DNA of 6,574 nt from J088 sp003695505 [NCBI: Candidatus Dadabacteria bacterium] (GTDB lineage Bacteria > J088). The position numbers and the translations under genes were made by a program. The stretch spans positions 1 to 6,574 of the forward strand of contig RFIY01000337.1 in the NCBI GenBank assembly GCA_003695505.1, written 5' to 3'. Positions 1 through 6,574 of this stretch are shown here, piece by piece (the stretch's first letter is position 1; every line of letters starts with the position of its first letter). Below the pieces are notes generated by a model. It was not told the DNA's origin. It saw nothing but the letters and a program-made list of their open reading frames with translations, and did not search any database.

Positions 1-487
1 ACCAGACGACGTCCGGTCGCAGCAAGCGACCTGTTTCCGGATCCCGTGGCGGGATGTCATCTGGCTCATCTGGGATTTCTACCGGTTTTCCGCCTCCGAC
101 CGGCACCGTGCGGAACAGATTGCCATGCAGCTCGACCATCCGGCGCTGCCCGGCATCGCGATGCAGATTGTCGACATTCTGGGTCGCCAGCAAAAACGCC
201 GGCACGCGGCGTTCGATCTCGACCAGCGCCAGATGGCCGGCATTTGGCTGCGCCTGTCGCACCAGAATGCGCCGGTGCAGATACCAGCGCCAGACGCGTT
301 CAGGGTCACGCTGGAACGCTTCCGGCGTCGCGAGTTCCATCGGGTCGAACTTTGCCCACAGACCGGTCTGCGCGTCCCGAAACGTCGGCACGCCACTTTC
401 GGCACTGATGCCTGCGCCAGTAAAGGCGACAACGGCTTTCGCTCCCCGCAGCGCGGCCGCGGCTTCGGCAAAGGCGTTTGCATCCAT
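1..487 (-). CDS. cobB: Sir2-family NAD-dependent protein deacylase (class III, CobB/SIRT5-like), C-terminus cut by window edge
   Basis: Sirtuins remove acyl groups from lysines using NAD+, giving nicotinamide and O-acyl-ADP-ribose, in the cytoplasm. The 162 visible residues start at ATG 487 (MDANAFAEAA), with AAGGG nine bases upstream. Visible motifs are the NAD-binding GAGISAESGVPTFR (residues 24-37), TQNVDNLHRDAG (102-113), catalytic His121 in ELHGNLF, and LRPDVVW (156-162), which leads into the usual FGE. Tyr69 and Arg72 in WYLHRR match the Y-x-x-R pair that binds succinyl/malonyl-lysine in SIRT5 and E. coli CobB. The oddity is the zinc module. Where the family has CxxC...CxxC, this protein has P129/G132 and D149/T152 with spacing kept, and the visible part contains no cysteine. 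About 70-90 C-terminal residues should lie beyond base 1. The family call is firm; acyl preference is inferred. The gene is divergent from the RNase gene at 553. Confidence 0.93.
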   Translation of the reverse strand, partial: MDANAFAEAAAALRGAKAVVAFTGAGISAESGVPTFRDAQTGLWAKFDPMELATPEAFQRDPERVWRWYLHRRILVRQAQPNAGHLALVEIERRVPAFLLATQNVDNLHRDAGQRRMVELHGNLFRTVPVGGGKPVEIPDEPDDIPPRDPETGRLLRPDVVW

Positions 488-496
488 CGAGTTCTA

Positions 497-501
497 CCCT
501 T
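497..501 (-). promoter_or_regulatory. Ribosome binding site of the sirtuin gene
   Basis: AAGGG on the minus strand lies nine bases before ATG 487. It supports that start. A second ATG at 483 is out of frame, so it does not compete. Confidence 0.6.
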
Positions 502-541
502 CGCGTCGAGTACGATATCAGTGTACGCCTCTACGACCGAC

Positions 542-549
542 AGGGCAGG
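542..549 (+). promoter_or_regulatory. Ribosome binding site of the beta-CASP RNase gene
   Basis: The purine-rich AGGGCAGG ends a few bases before ATG 553. It decides the start in favour of 553 over the in-frame upstream ATG at 478. That upstream start would add 25 residues unlike the family and would overlap the start of the divergent sirtuin gene. Confidence 0.65.
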
Positions 550-552
550 TTG

Positions 553-1938
553 ATGCATCTGCAATTCCTTGGCGCCGCCGGCACCGTGACCGGCTCCTGC
601 ACGCTGCTCGAAACCGACCAGGCCCGCCTCCTGATCGACGCCGGCATGTTCCAGGGCGCCTCTGTACTGGAGCGGCGCAACCACCGCATCCCTCGCGTGC
701 GGCTGCGGGACATCGACGCCGTCGTGCTGACCCACGCCCATCTGGATCACTGTGGCCGCCTGCCCGCATTTGTCCGGCGCGGACTGGCCGCACCCATCTG
801 GACGACCGCAGCATCCGCGGATCTGATGCGTCTGATTCTGACCGATGCCGCCAACATCCAGGCCGAAGATGCACGCCGGGAATCGCGGCACAATCTGCGC
901 GCCGGCCGTCCACCGGTACAGCCGCTCTTCACGATGCGCGATGTCCACCACGTCTGCCGCGCCGTACAGCGCGTGGCCTATCGCGAACGGATCCGTGTCG
1001 CGCCGGGGATCGATGCGACCTTCCACGATGCCGGGCACATCCTCGGCTCCGCCTGGGTCGAACTTCTCGTTCATGAACGCGGCAAACAACACCGGTTGAT
1101 CTTCAGCGGCGACGTCGGCAACCCCGATCAGATCGTCCTCCCGGAGCCGGAACGGCCGACCCGAGGCGACGTCGCGGTGGTCGAAAGCACTTACGGTGAC
1201 CGCGATCACCGTCCGGAAGCCGAAAGTGTCGCGGAGCTGGCCTCGATCATCGAAACCGCCCGCGACAATGGCGGCATGGTTCTGATTCCGTCGTTCGCCG
1301 TCGGCCGGACGCAGACGCTGCTGGTTTACCTGCGCCGTTTTTACGAGGATGGCCGGCTGGCCGACATCCCGGTCTTTCTCGACTCACCAATGGCCATCGA
1401 AGCGACAGAACTGTATGAGCGCTACCGTAACCTGCTTCGGCCGGAACTACGCGACGGCCACTCCGGCCGGATTTTCGACTTCCCCGCGCTCGACATTCTG
1501 AGCAGCCCGGAGGACTCACGCCAGCTCAACGATTTTGACGGACCAGCGATCGTCATCGCTGGCGCCGGTATGATGAATGGTGGTCGGATCATGCACCATG
1601 TCCGCCACCACGGCTGGAAACCAACAACCCATCTCGTCATCGTCGGCTTTCAGGCCGAGGGTACCATCGGTCGCGCGATCGTCGACGGCGCGCGTAGCAT
1701 CAAGGTCCACGGCACGCCAATCCGCTTACGCGCCCAGGTGCATACGCTTGGCGGTTTCTCGGCACACGCCGGACAGTCCGCTCTACTGGCCTGGACCAGC
1801 GATCTGCGCGCTTCTGGAACCCGGATCATCCTCAATCACGGCGAGCCCGACCCGCGCGAAAAACTTGCCGAGAAAATGCGCGCGGAAGGCACATCCGAGA
1901 TTTTGTTTGCGAACGAGACGGAACCCGTGATGCTCTGA
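553..1938 (+). CDS. Metallo-beta-lactamase/beta-CASP family RNase (Ysh1/CPSF73-like)
   Basis: The protein has 461 aa, a normal length for bacterial and archaeal beta-CASP nucleases. It starts MHLQFLGAAGTVTGSC, the typical first strand and glycine turn of this family. Metal-site motifs in order are HAHLDH (61-66), His162 in DAGHILGSA, and Asp187 in FSGDVGN. Beta-CASP features follow: ESTYGDRDH (211-219), IPSFAVGRTQTLL (245-257), DSPMA (277-281), GAGMMNGGR (337-345), His405 in GGFSAHAGQ, and His429 in LNHGEPDPREKL. All residues expected for a two-zinc active site are present. Such enzymes cleave or trim RNA as endonucleases and/or 5'-3' exonucleases; the substrate cannot be read from sequence. 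There is no signal peptide and no added KH or RNA-binding domain. The gene ends 20 bp from the convergent transporter gene, with no visible terminator between them. Family call very confident; RNA as substrate is inferred from the family. Confidence 0.95.
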   Translation: MHLQFLGAAGTVTGSCTLLETDQARLLIDAGMFQGASVLERRNHRIPRVRLRDIDAVVLTHAHLDHCGRLPAFVRRGLAAPIWTTAASADLMRLILTDAANIQAEDARRESRHNLRAGRPPVQPLFTMRDVHHVCRAVQRVAYRERIRVAPGIDATFHDAGHILGSAWVELLVHERGKQHRLIFSGDVGNPDQIVLPEPERPTRGDVAVVESTYGDRDHRPEAESVAELASIIETARDNGGMVLIPSFAVGRTQTLLVYLRRFYEDGRLADIPVFLDSPMAIEATELYERYRNLLRPELRDGHSGRIFDFPALDILSSPEDSRQLNDFDGPAIVIAGAGMMNGGRIMHHVRHHGWKPTTHLVIVGFQAEGTIGRAIVDGARSIKVHGTPIRLRAQVHTLGGFSAHAGQSALLAWTSDLRASGTRIILNHGEPDPREKLAEKMRAEGTSEILFANETEPVML

Positions 1939-1958
1939 ACGGCGTCGGGGCAAGGCGC

Positions 1959-3605
1959 TCATGATTCGGTTGCGATGCCCTCCGGCACGGGCGTGATTGG
2001 AATATTTTCCAGATCCTCCGCCTGTTCCAGCGGAAGACGCAAGAAACCTGTGGCACGAATGCCGGCATCGGCCAGCGCGGTGAGTTCATGGACGACATTG
2101 AGTAACGTGGCGGTTTCGGCGCCCGACAGCGCGTTCTCGCGACTGCAACCGTAGATCTGCTGGTTGAACCGGTCGTGGATGCTCCGCAGCCTGGACCGGA
2201 CATCCGATAGCAACGAAAATGAGCACTCCGTATCCGACAGGAGCGCCGCCACCTGATCCACCTGTTCGGCAAAGGTACTACGGATCGCGCCGAACAGGTT
2301 TCGCGCGGTCAGATTCCTCGCGTTCTGCAGCGAAAAGTCAGCAAGGATATCCTTGACCGCCTTGGCTCCGCCTACGGCAAGACGCGCCGCACGGATCGCA
2401 GCCTGCAGCGTCGCAGCCCTTTGCTCGTCCAGCTCATCCGCGTGAATGCGCAATGCATACGCGGCCAGATCGCCTTCGGCCTGCTTGAGGCGCTCGTACT
2501 GGTGCAGAAACCGCGCATGGGTTCCGCCCAGCAGCACAGTTCGAGCCGCATCGAGCACACCGTTCAGGATGCGTTCGGCACCGGTCGCAACCGTGGACAC
2601 GGCGGCGACGGCCTCCTGCACAGGAACCTGAAGCAGGTCGTCGACCAGGCCCGGTGTCTTCGGTACCGGAAACATACGGGTGAGCCACCGCACGAATGGG
2701 CCGAGCACCGGCACGATCAGAAACGCGCCCGCAAGATTGAACGACGAGTGGAATGCGACGGTCAGCAACAGCGGATCCTGTATTCCGCCGACGTGTTGAA
2801 TCAGCCAGAGCAGGGGCGTCAGCGCCAGATATGCGAACACGTTGATCGCCAGATTGAACAGCACATGTGCGGCCGCAACCTGCTTTTTGACCGCATTTTC
2901 GCCAATGGCGCCGAGGACAGCCGTCACGCTCGTGCCGACATCCGCGCCAATCACGATTGCCGCGCCCTGTTCAATACTGATCAGATTCGCGTTGAGCAGA
3001 CTGAGCATGATCGCGATCACGGCCGACGAGGACTGCACGACGGCGGTGACCACGAGCGCAACCGCCACCCAGACCAGCAGCGGGGCCTCGCGCAGTCCCA
3101 GCCAGTCCACCTGCCCCGCCAGGCCATCGGTCGCAGTCTTCATCGCTTCGAGGCCGGTAAACAGCAGACCGAATCCGACACATGCCATGCCGAGCGCCTG
3201 CGCGCGACGCGAGCGCGAAAGAAAGAATACGAGCAAACCACCCATCCCGGCGATCTGCAATGCGCCGGCACCGACGTCGACACGGAAGCCAAAGACCGCA
3301 ACGATCCAGCCGGTCATCGTCGTACCAATGTTGGCGCCAATGATCACACCCAGCGCATTGCGCAACCCCATCAGCCCCGCGCCGACGAAGGCCAGGACGA
3401 TCAGGCTGACGACGGAGCTGCTTTGCAACAGCGCGGTGACAACCGTTCCGAGCGCGAGCCCCTGCCAGTAACTGTCCGTGTAACGCTCGAGGAGCCGGCG
3501 CATGCGGTCGCCGGCAAAATGATCGAGTCCGAATTCCAGGCGTTCGAGGCCGAACAGAAACAGACCGAGTCCGGTGATCAGACTCAGAACATCAATACCG
3601 CTCAT
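1959..3605 (-). CDS. Na+/phosphate symporter-family membrane protein (NptA/YjbB type) with C-terminal PhoU-like domain
   Basis: The 548-aa inner-membrane protein has about eight hydrophobic segments in residues 1-310, then a soluble helical part to the end. It carries the inverted-repeat signature of the SLC34/NptA family: QSSS at 61-64 and 191-194, each followed by a glycine motif (GANIGTT 90-96, GADVGTS 220-226). Paired later motifs are AAHVLFNL (245-252) and AFHSSFNL (284-291). The C-terminal 340-530 region is helical with PhoU-like character, as in E. coli YjbB, which exports phosphate. Import or export cannot be told from sequence. The start at ATG 3605 puts the first membrane segment at once (LITGLGLFLFGLERL), as in the family. 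Its Shine-Dalgarno is poor, so translation may be coupled to the small gene ending 27 bp upstream. It probably shares the promoter at 3969-3997. Confidence 0.92.
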   Translation of the reverse strand: MSGIDVLSLITGLGLFLFGLERLEFGLDHFAGDRMRRLLERYTDSYWQGLALGTVVTALLQSSSVVSLIVLAFVGAGLMGLRNALGVIIGANIGTTMTGWIVAVFGFRVDVGAGALQIAGMGGLLVFFLSRSRRAQALGMACVGFGLLFTGLEAMKTATDGLAGQVDWLGLREAPLLVWVAVALVVTAVVQSSSAVIAIMLSLLNANLISIEQGAAIVIGADVGTSVTAVLGAIGENAVKKQVAAAHVLFNLAINVFAYLALTPLLWLIQHVGGIQDPLLLTVAFHSSFNLAGAFLIVPVLGPFVRWLTRMFPVPKTPGLVDDLLQVPVQEAVAAVSTVATGAERILNGVLDAARTVLLGGTHARFLHQYERLKQAEGDLAAYALRIHADELDEQRAATLQAAIRAARLAVGGAKAVKDILADFSLQNARNLTARNLFGAIRSTFAEQVDQVAALLSDTECSFSLLSDVRSRLRSIHDRFNQQIYGCSRENALSGAETATLLNVVHELTALADAGIRATGFLRLPLEQAEDLENIPITPVPEGIATES

Positions 3606-3632
3606 GTTGCTCAGGTATGACGCAGGTGCGAA

Positions 3633-3917
3633 TCAGACGAATCCGGCCAGCAGCCGCAGCACCGCCTGGGGCGTCAGGTTGGCTGCCTCCCCTCGCTGCC
3701 CCTGATGACCGTGCAAGGCGCCACGCAACGACCCATCGGCGTCGATCAGCAGCCGGTAAAAATTGCGATCGTTCTCGATCGTCACACCCCACGAGCCATC
3801 GAAGCCTTCGACGACGGTCACCGTCCAGCCCGGATATTGCGGGTTGGCAAGCTCCTGATCGGCGTCGGCAATGCGACGAAGCTCCGCCAGCATGGGTTCT
3901 TTCAGGTTGTCATTCAT
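3633..3917 (-). CDS. Unrecognised 94-aa soluble protein
   Basis: I do not recognise a family. The protein starts MNDNLKEPMLAELRRIADAD, a charged amphipathic helix, continues with a proline/tryptophan stretch (PQYPGWTVTVVEGFDGSWGVTIEND, given here in parts: Trp31, Trp43), then RNFYRLLIDADGSLRGAL, and ends with a short helix (LTPQAVLRLLAGFV). This reads as helix, beta strands, helix, with no signal peptide, membrane segment or cysteine. The start chosen is ATG 3917, with GAGGG ten bases upstream. An in-frame ATG at 3956 would lie within a few bases of the predicted transcription start and has no Shine-Dalgarno. Codon and amino-acid use look like real coding sequence in this GC-rich genome. It lies 27 bp upstream of the phosphate transporter gene on the same strand, so a linked expression pattern is likely; a shared function is only a guess. 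Confidence 0.72.
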   Translation of the reverse strand: MNDNLKEPMLAELRRIADADQELANPQYPGWTVTVVEGFDGSWGVTIENDRNFYRLLIDADGSLRGALHGHQGQRGEAANLTPQAVLRLLAGFV

Positions 3918-3968
3918 CGGAACGATGCCCTCGTACGCGGCGCAACGAACATGCACTATTCTTGGAGC

Positions 3969-3997
3969 AGTTTACCGCAGCCGAACGCCTCTGCCAA
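3969..3997 (-). promoter_or_regulatory. Predicted sigma70 promoter of the 94-aa gene and transporter gene
   Basis: On the minus strand, TTGGCA (3997-3992, 5 of 6 to the -35 consensus) is followed after exactly 17 bp by TAAACT (3974-3969, 4 of 6 to the -10). The predicted transcript would start near 3962, leaving a leader of about 45 bases before ATG 3917. It sits in the 85-bp gap after the glycosyltransferase gene, the expected place for a new transcription unit. I see no terminator hairpin with a T-run in this gap, so read-through from the suf cluster is possible. Confidence 0.55.
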
Positions 3998-4002
3998 ATG
4001 GT

Positions 4003-5277
4003 TCAGCCGTTCGCGGGCGGCAGCCGTTCGATCAGGCGTGCGATCTGCCGTTCCGTGGCAATCTCGTCAAGATCGAGGCGCGGCACAAACGAGCGGACGG
4101 TTCCGGCTCGGCTGGCCTGAGCGAATGCCCGCAACTGCCGCTCCAGCGCCGCTTCTGAAAAGGCTTCGGCAACCGATGCCGATGCGCCGAGGTTGCGCAG
4201 GAACGTCGCCCCACTGCCCTGTGGATGGCCACAAAACAGGATCGGTCGCTGCGCCGCAACCGCTTCGTACATCTTGCTCGTGATCGCTTCACGCGCCGGG
4301 CTCGACCAGACGAATTGCGCGGTACAGCTCGCGATTGCATCGAGAACCGTTTCGCGGGGAACCGTTCCGTGGAACACGACCGGCGCCGGGCACCGTGCTG
4401 CAAGTTCGTCAAGCTGGTGCTGAACGTCTGGCTCGATCGGACCGTAGAAATGCAGTTCAGCTTGCGGAAGGACGTCCGCGACGAACCGCAGCCAGACGTC
4501 CGGAAAACCCGGCGGAAAGCGAAAGCTCCAGAGCGTGCCTGCATGGACGAACCGGGGTGGCCCTTCGACTTCCCGTCGCCGCGCCTCGAGCCGGGCGCGT
4601 GTCTGCCGGTCGACGCCGTTACGAACCGCGAGGCTCTTCTCCGCGACCCACGCACCGACCCGCTCCCCGGCAAACTCGATCCCGATGTCATGGAACCAGG
4701 TCAACAAATCCGCAGATTGCATCACCCGGCGCTCGAGTCGGTCGTTGTACCAGCTATGGAATCGTGACACCGGGCCGTCGATCCAGCGGCGATGATCCCA
4801 GCTATCGCGGAAGTCGGCAACCCAGAACAGCTCCGGCACGCGAGCCTTGACTGCATGTCCGATCAGATGGGTGCTGTCGTACGGCGACGTCGTCAACAGA
4901 ATGCCTGGAGCATCGTTCGCAAGCATCCGTACGACACGGCGATTCCAGAGACGCCGGTGGTCTGGCAGCTTGAGCAGGTCCCGAATTTTCAACGCGACGC
5001 CACGCGCGCCCCCGGCTCCAGCCGATCCTGCGGAGTTCTGGCCGCGACGGCGCACGATTCGACTCGGATCGAACACCGGCAATCGCACACACGAGACGCC
5101 TTCAGGCGCTTGCAGTTGCTCCTGATAAAACGGGTCGGTCGGTCGCGGCTCCGGAGTAATCACCCGGACTCGGTATCCCGCCTGCAGAAACTCCTCGGCC
5201 CACATCTGCATCTTGCGTGAGCCTGGCCCCCCGATTGGCGGCCAGTAATGTGTAACGATGTCGATCCGGCGTGTCAA
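4003..5277 (-). CDS. GT-B fold glycosyltransferase, family 4-like
   Basis: The 424-aa cytoplasmic or membrane-associated enzyme probably moves a sugar from a nucleotide-sugar onto a glycan or lipid carrier. The N-terminal acceptor domain opens RRIDIVTHYWPPIGGPGSRK (3-22), the usual first strand and glycine loop. VADFRDSW (153-160) matches the D-x-RD-W motif of WbuB-like members. The donor domain begins near FVHAGTLWSFR (243-253) and includes FHGTVPRETVLDAI (302-315) and SKMYEAVAAQRPIL (334-347), with Glu338 in the place of a conserved nucleotide-sugar contact. No start but TTG 5277 keeps the first strand: an in-frame stop (the sufT TAG) lies four codons upstream, and the next ATG is at residue 23. 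AGGG lies only about three bases before TTG, so initiation may depend on coupling to sufT. Sugar and acceptor are unknown. A role in envelope polysaccharide is inferred from the family. Confidence 0.87.
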   Translation of the reverse strand: MTRRIDIVTHYWPPIGGPGSRKMQMWAEEFLQAGYRVRVITPEPRPTDPFYQEQLQAPEGVSCVRLPVFDPSRIVRRRGQNSAGSAGAGGARGVALKIRDLLKLPDHRRLWNRRVVRMLANDAPGILLTTSPYDSTHLIGHAVKARVPELFWVADFRDSWDHRRWIDGPVSRFHSWYNDRLERRVMQSADLLTWFHDIGIEFAGERVGAWVAEKSLAVRNGVDRQTRARLEARRREVEGPPRFVHAGTLWSFRFPPGFPDVWLRFVADVLPQAELHFYGPIEPDVQHQLDELAARCPAPVVFHGTVPRETVLDAIASCTAQFVWSSPAREAITSKMYEAVAAQRPILFCGHPQGSGATFLRNLGASASVAEAFSEAALERQLRAFAQASRAGTVRSFVPRLDLDEIATERQIARLIERLPPANG

Positions 5278-5286
5278 CGCCCTGGC

Positions 5287-5661
5287 CTATTCGAGTCCGA
5301 GTTCGAGCTTTGCCTCTTCGCTCATCATATCCATATTCCAGGGTGGATCCCAGACGAGGTCGACCTGGGCACCGGCGACCCCGGGTGTATTGGCAACCTT
5401 CATCTCGACTTCTCCGGGCAGCGATCCGGCGACCGGACACATCGGCGACGTCAGCGTCATCGTCACATCAACGAAACCTGCGTCGTCGACCGAGACATCA
5501 TAAATGAGTCCCAGTTCATAAATATCGACCGGAATCTCGGGATCGTAGCAGGTCTTGAGCGTTTCGATCACGCGACGGCGCAGCTCGTGCCGGTCGATGG
5601 CCCCGCTCGTCTCGCTCTGCTCCGCCGCCTGGTCCGGCGTCTCGTTGGGATGGTCGCTCAT
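5287..5661 (-). CDS. sufT: SUF-associated Fe-S assembly protein, MIP18/DUF59 family (SufT-type)
   Basis: The 124-aa cytoplasmic protein supports maturation or delivery of iron-sulfur clusters. After a variable acidic N-terminus (residues 1-25) it is one DUF59 domain: CYDPEIPVDIYELGLIYDV (38-56), then MTLTSPMCPVAGSLPGEVE (68-86) with the conserved Cys75, and the family ending VWDPPWNMDMMSEEAKLELG (103-122). Length and ending match the group found in bacterial SUF operons (the SUF-associated DUF59 type) rather than longer MIP18 fusions. The start at ATG 5661 is supported by AGAGAGAG (5669-5676) seven bases upstream. A longer frame from 5787 would read through the end of sufS and is not believable. 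It begins 16 bp after sufS stops, which is strong context for the call. The DUF59 call is near certain; the symbol rests on family plus neighbour. Confidence 0.93.
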   Translation of the reverse strand: MSDHPNETPDQAAEQSETSGAIDRHELRRRVIETLKTCYDPEIPVDIYELGLIYDVSVDDAGFVDVTMTLTSPMCPVAGSLPGEVEMKVANTPGVAGAQVDLVWDPPWNMDMMSEEAKLELGLE

Positions 5662-5668
5662 CGTCGTA

Positions 5669-5676
5669 CTCTCTCT
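5669..5676 (-). promoter_or_regulatory. Ribosome binding site of sufT
   Basis: AGAGAGAG on the minus strand lies between the sufS stop and ATG 5661, seven bases from the start. It fixes the 124-aa form of SufT. Confidence 0.6.
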
Positions 5677-5677
5677 G

Positions 5678-6574
5678 TCAAACGCCAAGCAGCCGCACCG
5701 CCTTGCGCAGTGCATCCGCAAGCTGATCCAGCTCTGCTGTCGTATTGTAAAACGCCATCGATGCCCGTGTCGTCGCCGGCACACCAAACCGTTCCATCAG
5801 TGGCTGGGTGCAGTGATGGCCGGCGCGCACGGCAACACCTTCCTGGTCGAGGATCGTGCTGATGTCGTGCGGATGGAGGCCGTCGATCACAAAGGACAGA
5901 ACGGCCGCCTTGTTCGGAGCCGTACCGATCAGGCGCAGTCCCGGGATCGGTTCCAGCGCGGCCGTCCCATAGGCCAGCAGCTCCTGCTCACGCGCCTGGA
6001 TCCAGTCGTAGCCGAGCGCCTCGACATAGTCGATGGCCGCACCGAGTCCGATCACGCCCGCGATATGCGGTGTGCCCGCCTCAAATTTGTGCGGCGGCTC
6101 ATTGAACGTCGTTCCGGGAAAACGCACTTCGCGGATCATGTCGCCACCACCCTGCCACGGCGGCAGCCGGTCGAGCCATTCCCGTTGGCCATAGAGCACG
6201 CCAACGCCGGTCGGGCCGAACAATTTGTGTCCCGAAAACGCGTAAAACGTACAACCGAGGTCGCGCACATCCACGGCCTGATGCGGCACCGCCTGCGCGC
6301 CATCGAGCAGCGTCGGAACGCCCGCGGCATCCGCCAGCTCAACGACCTGGCGCACCGGATTGATCGTACCGAGCGCATTGGAAACGTGCGCGACCGAAAC
6401 CAGGCGCGTGCGCTCGTTGAGCAAGCGCTGAAATGCCTCCAGATCGAGCTGACCGTCATCGGTCACCGGGATCACGCGCAGCACCGCACCGGTTCGCTCG
6501 CAGGCGAGCTGCCACGGCACGATATTGCTGTGGTGTTCCATCTCCGAGACGATGATTTCATCGCCGGGCTGCAG
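5678..6574 (-). CDS. sufS: Cysteine desulfurase SufS, N-terminus beyond the window
   Basis: SufS is a PLP enzyme that takes sulfur from cysteine as a persulfide for Fe-S cluster assembly, leaving alanine. The 298 residues visible begin [21 protein letters not shown]; the frame is open through the window edge, so the internal ATG at 6541 is not the start. About 110 N-terminal residues are missing, judging by the usual length of about 410. Visible landmarks are [20 protein letters not shown] with the cofactor Asp, the PLP lysine in [13 protein letters not shown] (codon 6226-6224), and the persulfide cysteine in [23 protein letters not shown] (codon 5812-5810). The HHCxQP form and short loop around it are those of SufS/CsdA group II enzymes rather than IscS. 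It is followed at 16 bp by sufT, and the rest of the suf operon is expected upstream, beyond base 6574. Confidence 0.95.
   Translation of the reverse strand: MQPGDEIIVSEMEHHSNIVPWQLACERTGAVLRVIPVTDDGQLDLEAFQRLLNERTRLVSVAHVSNALGTINPVRQVVELADAAGVPTLLDGAQAVPHQAVDVRDLGCTFYAFSGHKLFGPTGVGVLYGQREWLDRLPPWQGGGDMIREVRFPGTTFNEPPHKFEAGTPHIAGVIGLGAAIDYVEALGYDWIQAREQELLAYGTAALEPIPGLRLIGTAPNKAAVLSFVIDGLHPHDISTILDQEGVAVRAGHHCTQPLMERFGVPATTRASMAFYNTTAELDQLADALRKAVRLLGV

Larger units (their letters stand above)
488..552. promoter_or_regulatory. Divergent intergenic region between sirtuin and RNase genes
   Basis: These 65 bp must hold the start signals of both divergent genes, unless promoters reach into the coding regions. 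The region contains GTAC repeated at 510-513 and 523-526 around a GATATC palindrome (514-519). A possible minus-strand -10 (TACACT, 525-520) would give a leader of about 25 bases for the sirtuin, but no good -35 lies 16-18 bp from it. A possible plus-strand -10 (TACGAT, 511-516) also lacks a partner. The promoter role follows from position; the individual boxes are weak. Confidence 0.4.

Noticed and set aside
1-487. Frameshift as the cause of the missing sirtuin cysteines
   Set aside because: The other two minus-strand frames do not give a CxxC pair there (one gives a lone Cys and soon stops), and the conserved LRPDVVW returns in the same frame at normal spacing. True substitution is the simpler reading.
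478-552. Upstream ATG at 478 as the RNase start
   Set aside because: It would add 25 residues that do not resemble the family and overlap the start of the sirtuin gene, while ATG 553 has a good Shine-Dalgarno and the canonical family N-terminus.
54-1209. Long open frames on both strands across the sirtuin/RNase junction
   Set aside because: They are GC-rich shadow frames with Arg/Ala/Pro-rich translations, lie over two clear genes in other frames, and show no family motifs.
1939-1958. Shared terminator between the convergent RNase and transporter genes
   Set aside because: The 20-bp gap has no clear stem-loop and no T-run.
2421-3620. 399-codon plus-strand open frame opposite the transporter gene
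   Set aside because: Long, but its translation is low-complexity in Gln/His/Arg/Asp, as expected from the antisense of a hydrophobic membrane-protein gene. It has no recognisable domain.
3918-4002. Terminator after the glycosyltransferase gene
   Set aside because: Only a weak GCAG...CTGC pairing with no T-run is visible; the better explanation for the region is a promoter.
1-6574. Mobile element, CRISPR array, defence island or RNA gene
   Set aside because: No direct-repeat array, terminal inverted repeats, transposase or integrase motifs, or tRNA-like folds were seen. The sirtuin is a classical deacylase and not a defence-type SIR2 fusion.

Overview
The window is about 6.6 kb of GC-rich bacterial chromosome, densely packed with ordinary-looking genes. 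The gene types and the sufS-sufT arrangement suggest a proteobacterium, probably a gammaproteobacterium. That placement is an inference from protein style, not a measured match. I see no tRNA, rRNA, CRISPR array, insertion sequence or phage gene.

Left part (1-1938): two divergent genes start 65 bp apart. To the left runs a CobB/SIRT5-type sirtuin, cut by the window edge. To the right runs a complete 461-aa beta-CASP metallo-beta-lactamase RNase of the Ysh1/CPSF73 type. The sirtuin keeps its NAD-binding and catalytic motifs, but all four cysteines of the structural zinc site are replaced at aligned positions. This is the most notable observation in the window.

Middle (1959-3997): a minus-strand pair converges on the RNase gene. 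It consists of an unrecognised 94-aa protein followed 27 bp later by a 548-aa Na+/phosphate symporter-family protein with a C-terminal PhoU-like helical domain. A good sigma70-type promoter (TTGGCA, 17 bp, TAAACT) sits just upstream of the small gene, so the two probably form one transcription unit.

Right part (4003-6574): a minus-strand cluster reads cysteine desulfurase sufS (N-terminus beyond the window), then the sufT/MIP18-type Fe-S assembly gene 16 bp later, then a GT4-like glycosyltransferase only 9 bp further on with a TTG start. The first two belong to the SUF iron-sulfur pathway. The glycosyltransferase looks like a co-transcribed passenger with a cell-envelope role.

Overall these are mostly housekeeping and metabolic genes. 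I do not see a convincing new multi-gene system. The zinc-site-less sirtuin, the unknown 94-aa protein and the glycosyltransferase attached to a suf operon are the points worth following.
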